Source: G963663315 sp965208975 | GTDB taxonomy: Bacteria; Pseudomonadota; Gammaproteobacteria; Arenicellales; Poriferihabitantaceae | Reading direction: 5' to 3' | NCBI GenBank assembly: GCA_965208975.1 | Contig: CBDBQH010000001.1 | Coordinates: 620,001 to 684,000 of the forward strand | DNA: 64,000 bases | In this document: positions 43,334 through 52,769 of the stretch, one piece after another | Numbering within the stretch: position 1 is the stretch's first letter | How the letters are laid out: the number at the start of each line of letters is the position of its first letter | The notes under the pieces: generated by a model | What the model saw: the letters and a program-made list of their open reading frames with translations, nothing else | Databases searched by the model: none | What the model was told of the DNA's origin: nothing | Made by a program: the position numbers and the translations under genes

Positions 43334-46300
43334 TCACCACCTGACCCCCGCTTCGACTTTCATGCGATGTTCGGATTGGTCGTCATTCTCATGCCGGGTC
43401 AGTTTCAACCCCAATGTCCGCTCACTTCTGCCGATGACGGATTGCAGTTGCCAGCCGAGTGTGGTTTCACGCTCTTTGGCGTACAGACCCACCCCCAGAT
43501 GTGGACGGGCGATATAGCGTCCATCGCCGATGGTAAAACCATACCCCGCTTGCGCTTTGAATCGTTGCCCTGTAGCGGATTGCGCCGGTTCCAGGGATTC
43601 CGCGGTCAATAATCGCTCTTTGGCCGAAGACACCGTACCCCAATCCTGTTTCAGCGTAAAGGTAAATCCTTGCTCAGCCGGAGACGGATTAAATCCCATG
43701 GACAGGGAAAGTCCCCGATCCTTTATATCCGAATCATGATGGGTAATCAGACTTCGGCCATTGATTTGAAGGTTCAGTCCGCGCCGGGAATCGGTCCATT
43801 GGACTCCGCCCCCGACTTCCACACCGAATCCACTTTCCGCGTCTCCGCCATCATGACGCAAGGCGCTCTGTGCCTGCAACTCCAGGTGGTGTCCCCTGAA
43901 ACGGGCAAAGCGCGCCAGGGTCGGGCGCCACCGTCCTTCCATGCCAGCGCGCATCGTCGACACATGCGCCGAAGTGACTCCGAGGTCCATGCCTTGTGCG
44001 ACTTCATCCGAACGGGTTCTCAACCACAGGGCATCGGTAACGATCGATAAGGTACGATCCGTTTCTTCCTTGAGTACCGAGTCACTGCCGATGGCTACGA
44101 ACGCCGTATGGGTATCCGTAGTGAGGTCTTCCCTTTCGCTTCTTTGGAGGGTGAGGTCTCCCGTACCATAACCCAACGCGCCCCACAGCGTCATGCGGTC
44201 ATTCACTTGCCGGGACATCCACGGCGTCAACAGGGTCTGTTCGGATTCAATTCGTCCGTTATCCCGGGATTGATATTGTCCTTCTGCCTGACTATACGAC
44301 AGAACCAGACCGCGTTGTCCGTGAGTGTGGGTTTGATCCATTCCAATCAAGGTGGTGAGGACTTCTCCATTGAGGGTGGTTTCTCCACTCTTTGCGTCAA
44401 ACTCCGACAAGGCGCCCTGTGCCCAAAGGGAAGCGATGGAACCATCGGTTGCGGTAGTCCACGACATCGACGAATCAGACAGCAGTTCAGACAGGGTGAC
44501 GGCGCGGCTCGCTTTGGCGACGGAGTGGGGGTTCTGCATCCAGCGGGATTGCATTTCTTTCGGAGTGGTATCCATGCGGTAGCCGGCCAGTTGACCCTGC
44601 AAGCCGGTCGCAGGTGTCAAGCCGGTCGCAGGCGTGGCTTGCATACGTTGTGTGATACTCTCAACAACGTGTCCGGCTGAGGTACGCATAAAGCGAGACT
44701 GCCAGGAGGCGGTGATGGCGGTCAGGTCTTCACCGACGACAACCCGCAACGGCGCCTGCCGGGAGGGGAGGGTTGCATAGTTCGGGTCTTGTGAGGTAAT
44801 GACATGAACCAGGGTAACGGCGCCTTCTTGCTGTGCGGTCAGGGTGAAGGTTTGCGCAAGATTCCAGTTATCCCTTGTAAAGGTCACACGGGTGGGGGAT
44901 GGCGTGACCGTCCCGGTATCGGGCCGGGTGATGGGGGTGATGGTGACCGGGGAGAGCGGTTGACTGGTCAGTTGCATGGTATATTGCGAGCTTTGTCCAA
45001 TCTCGGCAATGCGGATTCCTGAGGCAGACGGTTGGAATCCGGCGGTATCGTCGTCGTGAATCGCTACCGTTGCCGCAGGGTTCGGGGACCGGCTATAGCC
45101 GTCCGCTGGTTGCAGGGTGACGGTGATTGAGCCATCTGCTTCGTCGATGAAGTCCTGGATGGTTGGAATCATCAGGGAAGTGGTGGCGCGATCAATGGTC
45201 AGGGTTTTGGTTCCGGTGGATTCTGCGGTTGTGAAGTCGCCTTGTGCGGCAATCGTGAGTGGAACGGTAATCGGTTCAGCCGGCGCCGGTTCGGCGGTGA
45301 CGGTAAAGGAAGCGGTCGCGCCTTCGGTGAGGGTATCGGATTGCGCCTGGATGGAAAGGACTGGAATCACGGGTTCGGGTTCCGGTTGTTGCGGGTCTGT
45401 GGGGGTTTCTCCCGGTGTAGTCGGGGAAGGGTCCGGCTGTGTGGGTGTCGGATTGGTCGGTGTCGGATTGGTCGGTGTCGGATTGGTCGGTGGTGGATTG
45501 ACTGTGCCCGGATTCTGCGGAGCCGCATCATCATCATTGACAGTGACGGAAGCGGAACCCGAACTGCCGATGGTATAGCCGGAACCACTGGCAATCGTCA
45601 CCATGACCGGGCCATTCGGTTCATCGGTGGTGTCCGTTTCGGTCGGCACCGAATAGGTTACAGAACTGAAAGTCGTACTGGCTGGCTGGATGGTAACCGT
45701 TTTTGTGCCCTGCTGGTTGGATGCAGAGACGAAGTCCGAGTTCGGAGCGTCTGTGACCGTGAGATTCACGGTCAGGGCGGCAGCCGGAGGGGGTGTGGCT
45801 GTGACGGTGAAGGTCGCGGCTGTCCCTTCCGTCACCGGCGTGTTGGCGGTCGCGGCAATGGTAATAACCGGCAGAGTCTGGGTTCCCGCATCGGTCAGCG
45901 TAATCTGTCCGTTGCCGCTGCGAGAGCCGGAGGCTCCGCCATTGAGTCCGGTTGGAGTCAGGGCGCCGAGACTTACGGTCACCGTCTCATTGTCCGTATC
46001 AGCATCAGCCAGGGCGGTCAGAATCAGGGTGGCGGCAATCTCTGAAGCGTCGGGGCCGGTGAAGGTGACAGTGGAACCGCTCAATGTCACGCCGGTCGGC
46101 GTTCCCGATAACGCCAGGGAGAAATCAGTGTTCAGTATCCCGCCAGTGAAGGTTAATGGAATCGCCAGACTTTCAGTGGCCAGGTCCACGCTCATAGCCC
46201 GTCCCAGCGTCAGGGTGATGCGGGCGGTGGCCGTACTGTCGCCTTCGGTCGCGGTGTCACCCGGCACAGACAGGGTCACGGCAGTCGGGTCATTGTCGAT

Positions 46301-48409
46301 CAGGGTCAGTCTGTAAGTACGGGCAGAACCAACGGTATAGCCGGAACCGTTATTGAGGGTCAGGGTCACGTTCTCGATAAATTCATCGGTCGTATCATCG
46401 GTGACGATGATCGGGATATTGACCTGATTGGCGCCGGCCAGGACAGGGATGGTGCCGGACAGGGCGGTATAGTCTGTATTGGATGTCGCATTACCGGATA
46501 CGGCGTAGTTCAAGGTAAGGTTCGTTGTTGGAGCGGGTGTCAGGTTGATACGCGCATTGTGTGTGCGGGCGCTGGTTGTACCGCCTTTTTCGGTGTAATT
46601 CTGTAAGGCGGTATGGAAGGTGACTTCCGGCAATACCGCCGTGTCATTATCAGACAGGGTGAACGTACCACTGCCTGTGCCGGTGGCTTTACAGTTGGTG
46701 GTGCGACAGTGAAAGCCGGTGGTGCGCAGGCGTATGTCGTTGGGGTTTGTGCCGGCCTGTGCGGGAATCGAGACGGTGACGGTTTCATCTTCGGTATCGG
46801 TATCCTGGGCGGCGGTGACAATCAGGGTGGCTGACATTGCGGTGGCGCCGGTAGAGGGGCCGGTGAAGGTGACGGTGGAACCACTCACGGTCACTCCGGC
46901 TGGAGTTCCCATCTTCGCCAGGGTGAAATCATCGCCTAAGGCGCCACCACTGAATTGTAATGGAATGTCTAATCTTTCCCCTGAAACCAGTCCACGGCTC
47001 AGGGACAGGTTGATTTCTGCGGTATCGGTGGAGTCGTCTTCATCGGCGGTGGAGTCTGTCACAGACAGGGTGACCTTGGTGGGGTCGTTGTCGACGATGT
47101 CGTAATGGATGGTAGAAGTACCGAGCGTATAGGTGTTGTTTTCAGAGGGCAGGAGGGTGGCGCGAATCTCTCCGTCGAGGCGGTCGGTGATGTCACTTCT
47201 AACGGGGGCAGTGTATCTTTGCTCTCCGGCTCCGTCTCCGGATGCGGTAAAGGAGAGGGTGTGCGTTCCGGTATGGGGGGTATGGTCTTGTGCCGATTCA
47301 ATGCGGATTCTGGCGTCCCGGGCAACGGTAAAGGGCGGGGTGGCGGTGACGATGAATACAGCCAGAGTGTCGGCGGATTCTTCCAGTCTGTGGGCCGGGT
47401 CGCCGTGGCGCGGATTGGAAGCCATTGTTCCGTGGCTGATGGAGAGGACGGGAACGCCCACGGGGGGGTCATTGACCATTACGTTGAATGTGTTGGAAGC
47501 GGCAGACGCATGCGGGTTGGCGCCGCCGCCGACATTGGTGGCGAGGCTTGCGCGGTCGAAACCGTTGGTTCCTGAGCCGTCCGGCCCCAGTGCGATGGTG
47601 AAGGTTTCTCCACTGGCTTCGGTTACGCTATCTGCGGTCGGGGTCAGTTGCAGGGTGGCGACCTGCGCTCCAGTACCTGAAAAGCGCACCTGCGGGGTGG
47701 CGGTGGTCTGCCCGGTCAGGGTGACGCCGGTGTTGAGATTCGTACCGGATTTCTCCGCCAGACTCCAGTCGGCGGTGGTGACGCCTGTGCCGCCGATGGA
47801 TAACGGCACGTCAATGATTTCTCCGGCAATCAGGGCGCGGCCCAAAGCGACCGTGAACTCGATCGCGGTGCCTTCGGTTACAGGGCCTATGCCAATACGG
47901 GTCAGGGCAACGACGGTGGGGTCGTTGTCGGTGATGGTGATGATGGTGCGGCACTCGGTATTGCTGTTGCAATTACCAGCTGCGCCATTGAATGGTTCGC
48001 TGATACCACTAATCCACTGCCAGTCGATAGTTTCGTCCGGTTCATCGACCGTGTCCTCGCACACCGTAAAACTAGTGATGGTATGACTGGTTGTTGCCGT
48101 ACTGGTGATCAATAGATTGTAATTGAGAACGTTGTGAAAGTCATCGCCCGCCTGACAGGCCGTGCCGCCTGTGCGTCCCGTGGCTGTGCTGTCGTCCTGA
48201 TCAAAACCAGTGCTTATAGCAGTTGGAACCGTATCCACCCGACCAGTCAGGACGATGTTATGCTGACCGGCATTCTCGGCGACTGTCAAAGTGGCGGGGG
48301 GAGCGATTCGGTCGGCGAGGGGAGTTAGAGTTTGGGCAGTGGCTTCGGGGATGAAGCCGGTGAGTAGTGGTAGAAGGAGTAAAACGGAGAGGAAGTAGTG
48401 GATTCCCAC
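43334..48409 (-). CDS. Giant Calx-beta repeat autotransporter-type surface protein
   Basis: About 1,691 aa from the GTG at 48409. A signal peptide (VGIHYFLSVLLLLPLLTGFI, cleavage near EATAQ) is followed by at least seven Calx-beta-like modules, each opening V..(T)EG/AT..F.V and ending DNDPT or DDD, a Pro/Thr linker with PTNPT repeats, and a C-terminal about 330-residue beta-barrel ending RMKVEAGVRW with terminal Trp. That plan suggests outer-membrane insertion and display of Ca-binding domains as an adhesin (inference). The frame remains open upstream through repeats to 48622 and beyond, so the true start is uncertain. No secretion partner is seen, consistent with self-transport. Confidence 0.8.
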   Translation of the reverse strand: MGIHYFLSVLLLLPLLTGFIPEATAQTLTPLADRIAPPATLTVAENAGQHNIVLTGRVDTVPTAISTGFDQDDSTATGRTGGTACQAGDDFHNVLNYNLLITSTATTSHTITSFTVCEDTVDEPDETIDWQWISGISEPFNGAAGNCNSNTECRTIITITDNDPTVVALTRIGIGPVTEGTAIEFTVALGRALIAGEIIDVPLSIGGTGVTTADWSLAEKSGTNLNTGVTLTGQTTATPQVRFSGTGAQVATLQLTPTADSVTEASGETFTIALGPDGSGTNGFDRASLATNVGGGANPHASAASNTFNVMVNDPPVGVPVLSISHGTMASNPRHGDPAHRLEESADTLAVFIVTATPPFTVARDARIRIESAQDHTPHTGTHTLSFTASGDGAGEQRYTAPVRSDITDRLDGEIRATLLPSENNTYTLGTSTIHYDIVDNDPTKVTLSVTDSTADEDDSTDTAEINLSLSRGLVSGERLDIPLQFSGGALGDDFTLAKMGTPAGVTVSGSTVTFTGPSTGATAMSATLIVTAAQDTDTEDETVTVSIPAQAGTNPNDIRLRTTGFHCRTTNCKATGTGSGTFTLSDNDTAVLPEVTFHTALQNYTEKGGTTSARTHNARINLTPAPTTNLTLNYAVSGNATSNTDYTALSGTIPVLAGANQVNIPIIVTDDTTDEFIENVTLTLNNGSGYTVGSARTYRLTLIDNDPTAVTLSVPGDTATEGDSTATARITLTLGRAMSVDLATESLAIPLTFTGGILNTDFSLALSGTPTGVTLSGSTVTFTGPDASEIAATLILTALADADTDNETVTVSLGALTPTGLNGGASGSRSGNGQITLTDAGTQTLPVITIAATANTPVTEGTAATFTVTATPPPAAALTVNLTVTDAPNSDFVSASNQQGTKTVTIQPASTTFSSVTYSVPTETDTTDEPNGPVMVTIASGSGYTIGSSGSASVTVNDDDAAPQNPGTVNPPPTNPTPTNPTPTNPTPTQPDPSPTTPGETPTDPQQPEPEPVIPVLSIQAQSDTLTEGATASFTVTAEPAPAEPITVPLTIAAQGDFTTAESTGTKTLTIDRATTSLMIPTIQDFIDEADGSITVTLQPADGYSRSPNPAATVAIHDDDTAGFQPSASGIRIAEIGQSSQYTMQLTSQPLSPVTITPITRPDTGTVTPSPTRVTFTRDNWNLAQTFTLTAQQEGAVTLVHVITSQDPNYATLPSRQAPLRVVVGEDLTAITASWQSRFMRTSAGHVVESITQRMQATPATGLTPATGLQGQLAGYRMDTTPKEMQSRWMQNPHSVAKASRAVTLSELLSDSSMSWTTATDGSIASLWAQGALSEFDAKSGETTLNGEVLTTLIGMDQTHTHGQRGLVLSYSQAEGQYQSRDNGRIESEQTLLTPWMSRQVNDRMTLWGALGYGTGDLTLQRSEREDLTTDTHTAFVAIGSDSVLKEETDRTLSIVTDALWLRTRSDEVAQGMDLGVTSAHVSTMRAGMEGRWRPTLARFARFRGHHLELQAQSALRHDGGDAESGFGVEVGGGVQWTDSRRGLNLQINGRSLITHHDSDIKDRGLSLSMGFNPSPAEQGFTFTLKQDWGTVSSAKERLLTAESLEPAQSATGQRFKAQAGYGFTIGDGRYIARPHLGVGLYAKERETTLGWQLQSVIGRSERTLGLKLTRHENDDQSEHRMKVEAGVRW
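45444..45500 (-). repeat. 15-bp tandem repeats encoding PTNPT
   Basis: At least three copies of a 15-bp unit (plus strand GGTGTCGGATTGGTC) encode the Pro/Thr/Asn linker before the last Calx-beta modules. Being a multiple of three, length changes keep the frame. Confidence 0.85.
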
Positions 48410-48479
48410 TTTGCGGGAAAATCCCCCCACCCAATCCGCTTTGCGGATTGGACTCCCCCTCAAGGGGGGAGTGATTTTG
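48399..48479. repeat. Palindromic repeat, copy A
   Basis: About 80 bp from GTGGATTCCC to GTGATTTT, containing hairpins CCAATCCG...CGGATTGG and ACTCCCCC...GGGGGAGT. Copy B is at 48589-48672. It covers the probable start of the Calx-beta gene. Confidence 0.8.
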
Positions 48480-48588
48480 AGGTAGTGGCAGGGATTGACT
48501 GTGGCGGGCAACCACAAGGGATTGCCCCTATGATGACGGGTGGAGCGGGTGGACGGCGGCAGGGCGGAAGAATCAGTCGTCTGACGGC

Positions 48589-48672
48589 TGTGGATTCCCG
48601 CTGTGCGGGAATGCCCCCCCACCCAATCCGTGAAACGGATTGGACTCCCCCTCCAGGGGGGGGTGATATTTT
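48589..48672. repeat. Palindromic repeat, copy B
   Basis: Same order of elements as copy A (GTGGATTCCC, CCACCCAATCCG, CGGATTGGACTCCCCCTC, GTGATATT). A shorter copy of its first part is at 48719-48745. Element families of this kind are extragenic palindromes; no transposase is present. Confidence 0.8.
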
Positions 48673-48799
48673 GGCGGCTTGATCGTAGGGGACGGTCTCC
48701 GTGCCGTCCCGTGCGGTTGTGGATTCCCGCTTGCGCGGGAATGACGGATGGAGAAGGAGTGCGCGGGCGGGGAGAATCAGTTAATGAACGAGAGTAGCC

Positions 48800-48854
<55 letters not shown>

Positions 48855-49009
48855 TATTGTAACAGCATCTTTGAAGCCGGTTGTCAAGGGGGAATGTGGA
48901 GTGGGCATGGCTGATTCTCTTTCGATCATGTTTTGTTCCTGCTGTTTCGTGACTTGTGCGGATTATATAGGGTTTTTTCTGGTGGATGTCAAATATCCCC
49001 AATCCCCTG

Positions 49010-49687
49010 TTATCCTGATGGTGACTGGCCGCTTCTTTGCCGCACTGCCTTCCCGATCAGGAAATTGATGACCTTGATCAGCTTCGTATGACTTCCCGCC
49101 AGGGAGACAGAGGTGCGGTAACGTCCATCTACGATAATCGCGGGCACTCCGGTAATACCGTATTTGCGGGACATGACCTGGGAGAAATTCAACTTGTTCT
49201 GTATTGCGAATGAGGTGAAGGTGTCCGCGATTCTGGCGCTGTCCACTCCATTCTTCCCGGCCCAGGCCGTCAGCTGTTCGACAGTGTGTATGTCCAGCCT
49301 CTGTTCGTGGATCGCGGAAAAATACCGGCCATGCAGGTCATCAAGCAGTCCCAGCGCCTCGAATGTGTAATACGCCCTGGCATCGAACTCCCATCGCTCA
49401 TTCAGTATTGCCGGTATCGGTACATATTGCGTTCCTTCCGGTATGTTTTTCTGCCATTCAACGAGGTAGGGCTCCAGGCGAAAACAGTGAGGGCAGTGAT
49501 ACCAGAACAACTCGGCCACTTCTATCCTGTCTCCGGTTTGCACCGGTTGTACCTCATCCAGCAACTGATAGTGATCGCCTTCGATAAACGCTTCTTCCTG
49601 GGCCATGGCGGGAGATAGTGACCAGCTGAGCAAGCCAGCGAATACCATTGCGAAAATATTCCGGTTTCTGAGGTTGTTTGTGTTCAT
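49010..49687 (-). CDS. dsbA: Thiol:disulfide interchange protein DsbA
   Basis: 225 aa periplasmic oxidant. A signal peptide (IFAMVFAGLLSWSLSPAMA) precedes the thioredoxin fold, with catalytic C65-P-H-C68 in ELFWYHCPHCFRLEPY and the cis-Pro in YGITGVPAIIVDG. It lies 30 nt downstream of mpl, in the same direction. Its partner DsbB is not in the window. Confidence 0.95.
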   Translation of the reverse strand: MNTNNLRNRNIFAMVFAGLLSWSLSPAMAQEEAFIEGDHYQLLDEVQPVQTGDRIEVAELFWYHCPHCFRLEPYLVEWQKNIPEGTQYVPIPAILNERWEFDARAYYTFEALGLLDDLHGRYFSAIHEQRLDIHTVEQLTAWAGKNGVDSARIADTFTSFAIQNKLNFSQVMSRKYGITGVPAIIVDGRYRTSVSLAGSHTKLIKVINFLIGKAVRQRSGQSPSG

Positions 49688-49717
49688 GTCCAGTATTTTG
49701 TCGGTGTCTGGTCAGAT

Positions 49718-51082
49718 CTAAACCAGTGTGTTATTCAAATGTTTGCGGATTGCGTGAGGAATCCCGTCGAAACTCCCGTTACTCATGCAGATGATAACGA
49801 TTTTGCGCTCCTGGCACAAATTTATTGCTGCGAGTAATTCGTCTTTGCTATTGAAACTCATCAGATTGGTTCGGGTTTTGAGTGACTCCGGTCGCCATTT
49901 GAGCTTTGTTGTCTGATACAACCAGGTTTCATCCGAACCATTCAGGGAGTATCCCAGCTGGTGTCCATGCTGTCCGCTTTTCATCGTGTTTGAACGGAGT
50001 TCCAGGACGGTAATAATACGATGTTCCGGGTGTTTTGCGCGTATCGCTTCGAGAGTTCTCTCTATGGCGGTCGGATGATGGGCAAAATCTTCGTATAAGT
50101 ATATCTGGTGATTATTGAACAGAAGCTGAAGACGCCGGTCTGCGGCGATAAATTTCTCCAGCGCAGCGGAGGCTTTCCCCGCATCAACTCCGACTAATTC
50201 GCAGGCAGCGACCGCGGCCAGCGCGTTTTGCATGTTATGACAACCGATCAGATTCCAGTGCACCCGACCACGCAGCGCGCCGTGATGAAAAATCTCGAAA
50301 CTGGAACAATCCGGTTGCAGCGCTCTGGCGAACCATGGACTGTCCTCATTGCGGATCGAGAAGCGCAGCGGATGACTCCAGCACCCCATACGCAGTACCG
50401 CGTCCAGGTTGCGGTCATCGCCGTTTACGACAATGGAACCGCGCGAGGGAACGATTCTGAGCAGATGATGGAATTGTTTCTTAATCTGATCAAGATTCTC
50501 GAAAATATCACCATGGTCAAACTCGAGATTGTTCAAAACGGCAATGGTCGGGCGGTAATGTATGAATTTTGATCGTTTGTCGAAAAACGCCGTATCATAT
50601 TCATCTGCTTCTATAACGAACCAATCCCCTTTCCCGGCCATCGCGGAGCCGGGGAAATTACCCGGTTTACCACCAATCAGGAAGCCCGGCGACTGGCCGG
50701 CCCAATGCAGAATCCAGGCAGCCATGGATGAGGTGGTGGATTTCCCGTGGGTGCCAGCCACCGCGATCACCTCTTTTTCAGAGAGTATGTGGTCGTGTAG
50801 CCACTGGGGGCCTGACTGGTAACGCACTTTCTGGTCGAGAACCGCCTCGACCAGTGGATTTCCACGGGACAGGGCGTTGCCGATCAGGAGCCGATCATAG
50901 CGCCGCGCCAGGTGGCCCGGATTGTATCCTTCGAATACCCGGATTCCGCTGGTTTCAAGTAACGTCGACATGGGCGGGTAGACCTGTTCGTCGCAACCTT
51001 CCACGTCATGGCCGCCTGCGCGAGCCAGTTGAGCCACTCCGGCCATGAAGGTTCCACAGATTCCCGCGATAAACAGCTTCAA
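49718..51082 (-). CDS. mpl: UDP-MurNAc:L-Ala-gamma-D-Glu-meso-DAP ligase (murein peptide recycling)
   Basis: 454 aa Mur-ligase. Reattaches recycled tripeptide to UDP-MurNAc. ATP loop VAGTHGKSTTSSMAAW (residues 108-123), DFAHHPTAIERTLEAIR and LELRSNTMKSGQH are characteristic. I use the TTG at 51082, which gives LKLFIAGICGTFMAGVAQLA, the expected N-terminus, and overlaps the preceding gene's stop as TTGA. Confidence 0.94.
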   Translation of the reverse strand: MKLFIAGICGTFMAGVAQLARAGGHDVEGCDEQVYPPMSTLLETSGIRVFEGYNPGHLARRYDRLLIGNALSRGNPLVEAVLDQKVRYQSGPQWLHDHILSEKEVIAVAGTHGKSTTSSMAAWILHWAGQSPGFLIGGKPGNFPGSAMAGKGDWFVIEADEYDTAFFDKRSKFIHYRPTIAVLNNLEFDHGDIFENLDQIKKQFHHLLRIVPSRGSIVVNGDDRNLDAVLRMGCWSHPLRFSIRNEDSPWFARALQPDCSSFEIFHHGALRGRVHWNLIGCHNMQNALAAVAACELVGVDAGKASAALEKFIAADRRLQLLFNNHQIYLYEDFAHHPTAIERTLEAIRAKHPEHRIITVLELRSNTMKSGQHGHQLGYSLNGSDETWLYQTTKLKWRPESLKTRTNLMSFNSKDELLAAINLCQERKIVIICMSNGSFDGIPHAIRKHLNNTLV

Positions 51083-51582
51083 ATAACCTGCCCCTGAAAT
51101 ATCTGATGCAGGATCATGGTGGAGATCACTTCCATGGCGAACGTGATCAAAAACGCCGACAGCAGGCGCACTTCCAGAGTTTCCCGCAATATGAATACGA
51201 TCACTGAGAAATTCCAGATATTCATGACTACCAGAACCAGACTGATGATCCCGACGCCGTAGGTTTCTGTTATCATCAGTATCGGGGTCGCGGCCAGTAT
51301 CAGGAGCGCTGAACAACCGAACACTGCCGTGGCCGACTGTAACCATCGTTCGCGCATGGAAAACAGGGCCAGCAATATCTTCAGACTGGCAGCGAGCAGG
51401 CCGACCTGTGTCAGGCTGAGCAGTATCGGAGCGGAGCCTTCACTGAACGGGGCAATCCGCACCACCGACAACGCAAAGGTTGCGGTCACGGCGAAAAACA
51501 GCAGTCGCCCGTAAGCCGGCAAGTCCTGGGGTCGGGCCCGGAACAGGCAAATATGTATCAATGTCTGGATCGTCTGGAGCAT
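51079..51582 (-). CDS. Small multi-spanning membrane protein, unknown function
   Basis: 167 aa. Not recognised. Four to five hydrophobic helices are visible (LLFFAVTATFALSVV, LLSLTQVGLLAASLKILLAL, VFGCSALLILAATPILMI, GIISLVLVVMNIWNFSVIVF, LSAFLITFAMEVISTM). The ends are short, and no enzymatic motif is seen. It starts 44 bp from the divergent rnd and overlaps mpl, so it may be co-transcribed with mpl and dsbA. Confidence 0.7.
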   Translation of the reverse strand: MLQTIQTLIHICLFRARPQDLPAYGRLLFFAVTATFALSVVRIAPFSEGSAPILLSLTQVGLLAASLKILLALFSMRERWLQSATAVFGCSALLILAATPILMITETYGVGIISLVLVVMNIWNFSVIVFILRETLEVRLLSAFLITFAMEVISTMILHQIFQGQVI

Positions 51583-51626
51583 GGCGGCTAAGGAATAACA
51601 GGTGGGCGAATCATATCACTACTCTT

Positions 51627-52766
51627 ATGCGGAAAATGAAACCGGTTGATACATTCAATGAATTGAATGATCGGGTAGAGCGGGCGCAGGCGAGCCGGTG
51701 GCTGGGTATTGATACCGAGTTTCTTCGGGTCAGAACCTACTATCCACTACTGTGTCTGATCCAGTGTCGCACCGAAGACGATGAATTCTGTGTGGATACC
51801 CTGGCGATTGATGACCTGTCGCCTTTGCAGAGGCTGTTCGGTAATCCCGATATCGTCAAGATTCTGCATTCGGGCAGGCAGGATGTGGAAGCCCTTGACC
51901 AAAGGTTGAAACAGCCCCTGGTTCATGTTTTCGACACCCAGATTGCCGCTTCGTTTTGTGGTCTCGACGAGCAGGCGGGCTATGCCTCCCTGGTTGAATC
52001 AATCTGTCAGGTTACCCTGGCGAAGTCTCATACCCGGGCCGACTGGTCAAGGCGGCCGTTGTCACAGGAGCTGCTGCAATATGCGATGGATGATGTCCGT
52101 TATCTACGCCCGATCCAGATGTTTCTGCAAGACCGGCTGGCCGTATCCGGCAAGCTGCAATGGCATCAGTGTGAATGCCGGCGAACGTTTGGTAATCGGG
52201 ATTTCATCATATCTCCGGAAGATGGATGGAAGAGGCTGAAGCAGGGCGCAAAATTGCCTGGCCGGCTTCAACACGGCGCCAGGGCGCTGGCGATATGGCG
52301 AGAAAATCAGGCTCAGGCGCGGAACCTTCCCCGCGAGTGGGTTCTACCGACTCAAGTTTTGCTGGATATCTGCCAGCGGAGGCCGCGTGACCGCAACGCC
52401 CTGGCGAAGATTGATTCCGTCAGTAAAAAGACAGCCATGCGATTTGGCAACGAGATTTTGCAAGCGTTGCAAGACAGTTCCGGCCATGACCGGAACCTCC
52501 CGGTCTGGAAGATCTCCCGTCCATTGACCGCTCAGCAACGTCGGCAGGTGAAGGAGATCATGGCGAAAATCCGCAAGACAGCACAGGCTGAGGGCATGAG
52601 TCCGACGTTGTTGGCGAACCGCAGTGACATTGAGGCGCTGGTGAGCGGCGATGCCGACATTCTGTTGTTGCAGGGGTGGCGGTACGACCTGATCGGACGT
52701 GAGTTGCAGGCAGAGCTGGCCGATTCCATACAGGAGGCCGGACAGACCGGAAAAGGGCCAGCCTGA
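51627..52766 (+). CDS. rnd: Ribonuclease D
   Basis: 379 aa 3'-5' exoribonuclease that trims tRNA and other structured RNA 3' ends. DEDDy motifs: LGIDTEFLRVRTYYPLLCL, ILHSGRQDVEALDQRL and YAMDDVRYLRPI; one HRDC domain follows (WRENQAQARNLPREWVLP). The ATG at 51627 gives the family's usual start; a second ATG three codons on is equally possible. Stop 3 nt short of the convergent mltA stop. Confidence 0.93.
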   Translation: MRKMKPVDTFNELNDRVERAQASRWLGIDTEFLRVRTYYPLLCLIQCRTEDDEFCVDTLAIDDLSPLQRLFGNPDIVKILHSGRQDVEALDQRLKQPLVHVFDTQIAASFCGLDEQAGYASLVESICQVTLAKSHTRADWSRRPLSQELLQYAMDDVRYLRPIQMFLQDRLAVSGKLQWHQCECRRTFGNRDFIISPEDGWKRLKQGAKLPGRLQHGARALAIWRENQAQARNLPREWVLPTQVLLDICQRRPRDRNALAKIDSVSKKTAMRFGNEILQALQDSSGHDRNLPVWKISRPLTAQQRRQVKEIMAKIRKTAQAEGMSPTLLANRSDIEALVSGDADILLLQGWRYDLIGRELQAELADSIQEAGQTGKGPA

Positions 52767-52769
52767 GCG

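Noticed and set aside
47133..48086. 317-residue plus-strand reading frame inside the Calx-beta gene
   Set aside because: Valine/serine-rich complementary shadow of the repeat protein's codons, with no recognised motif or ribosome site; the minus-strand frame is clearly the gene.
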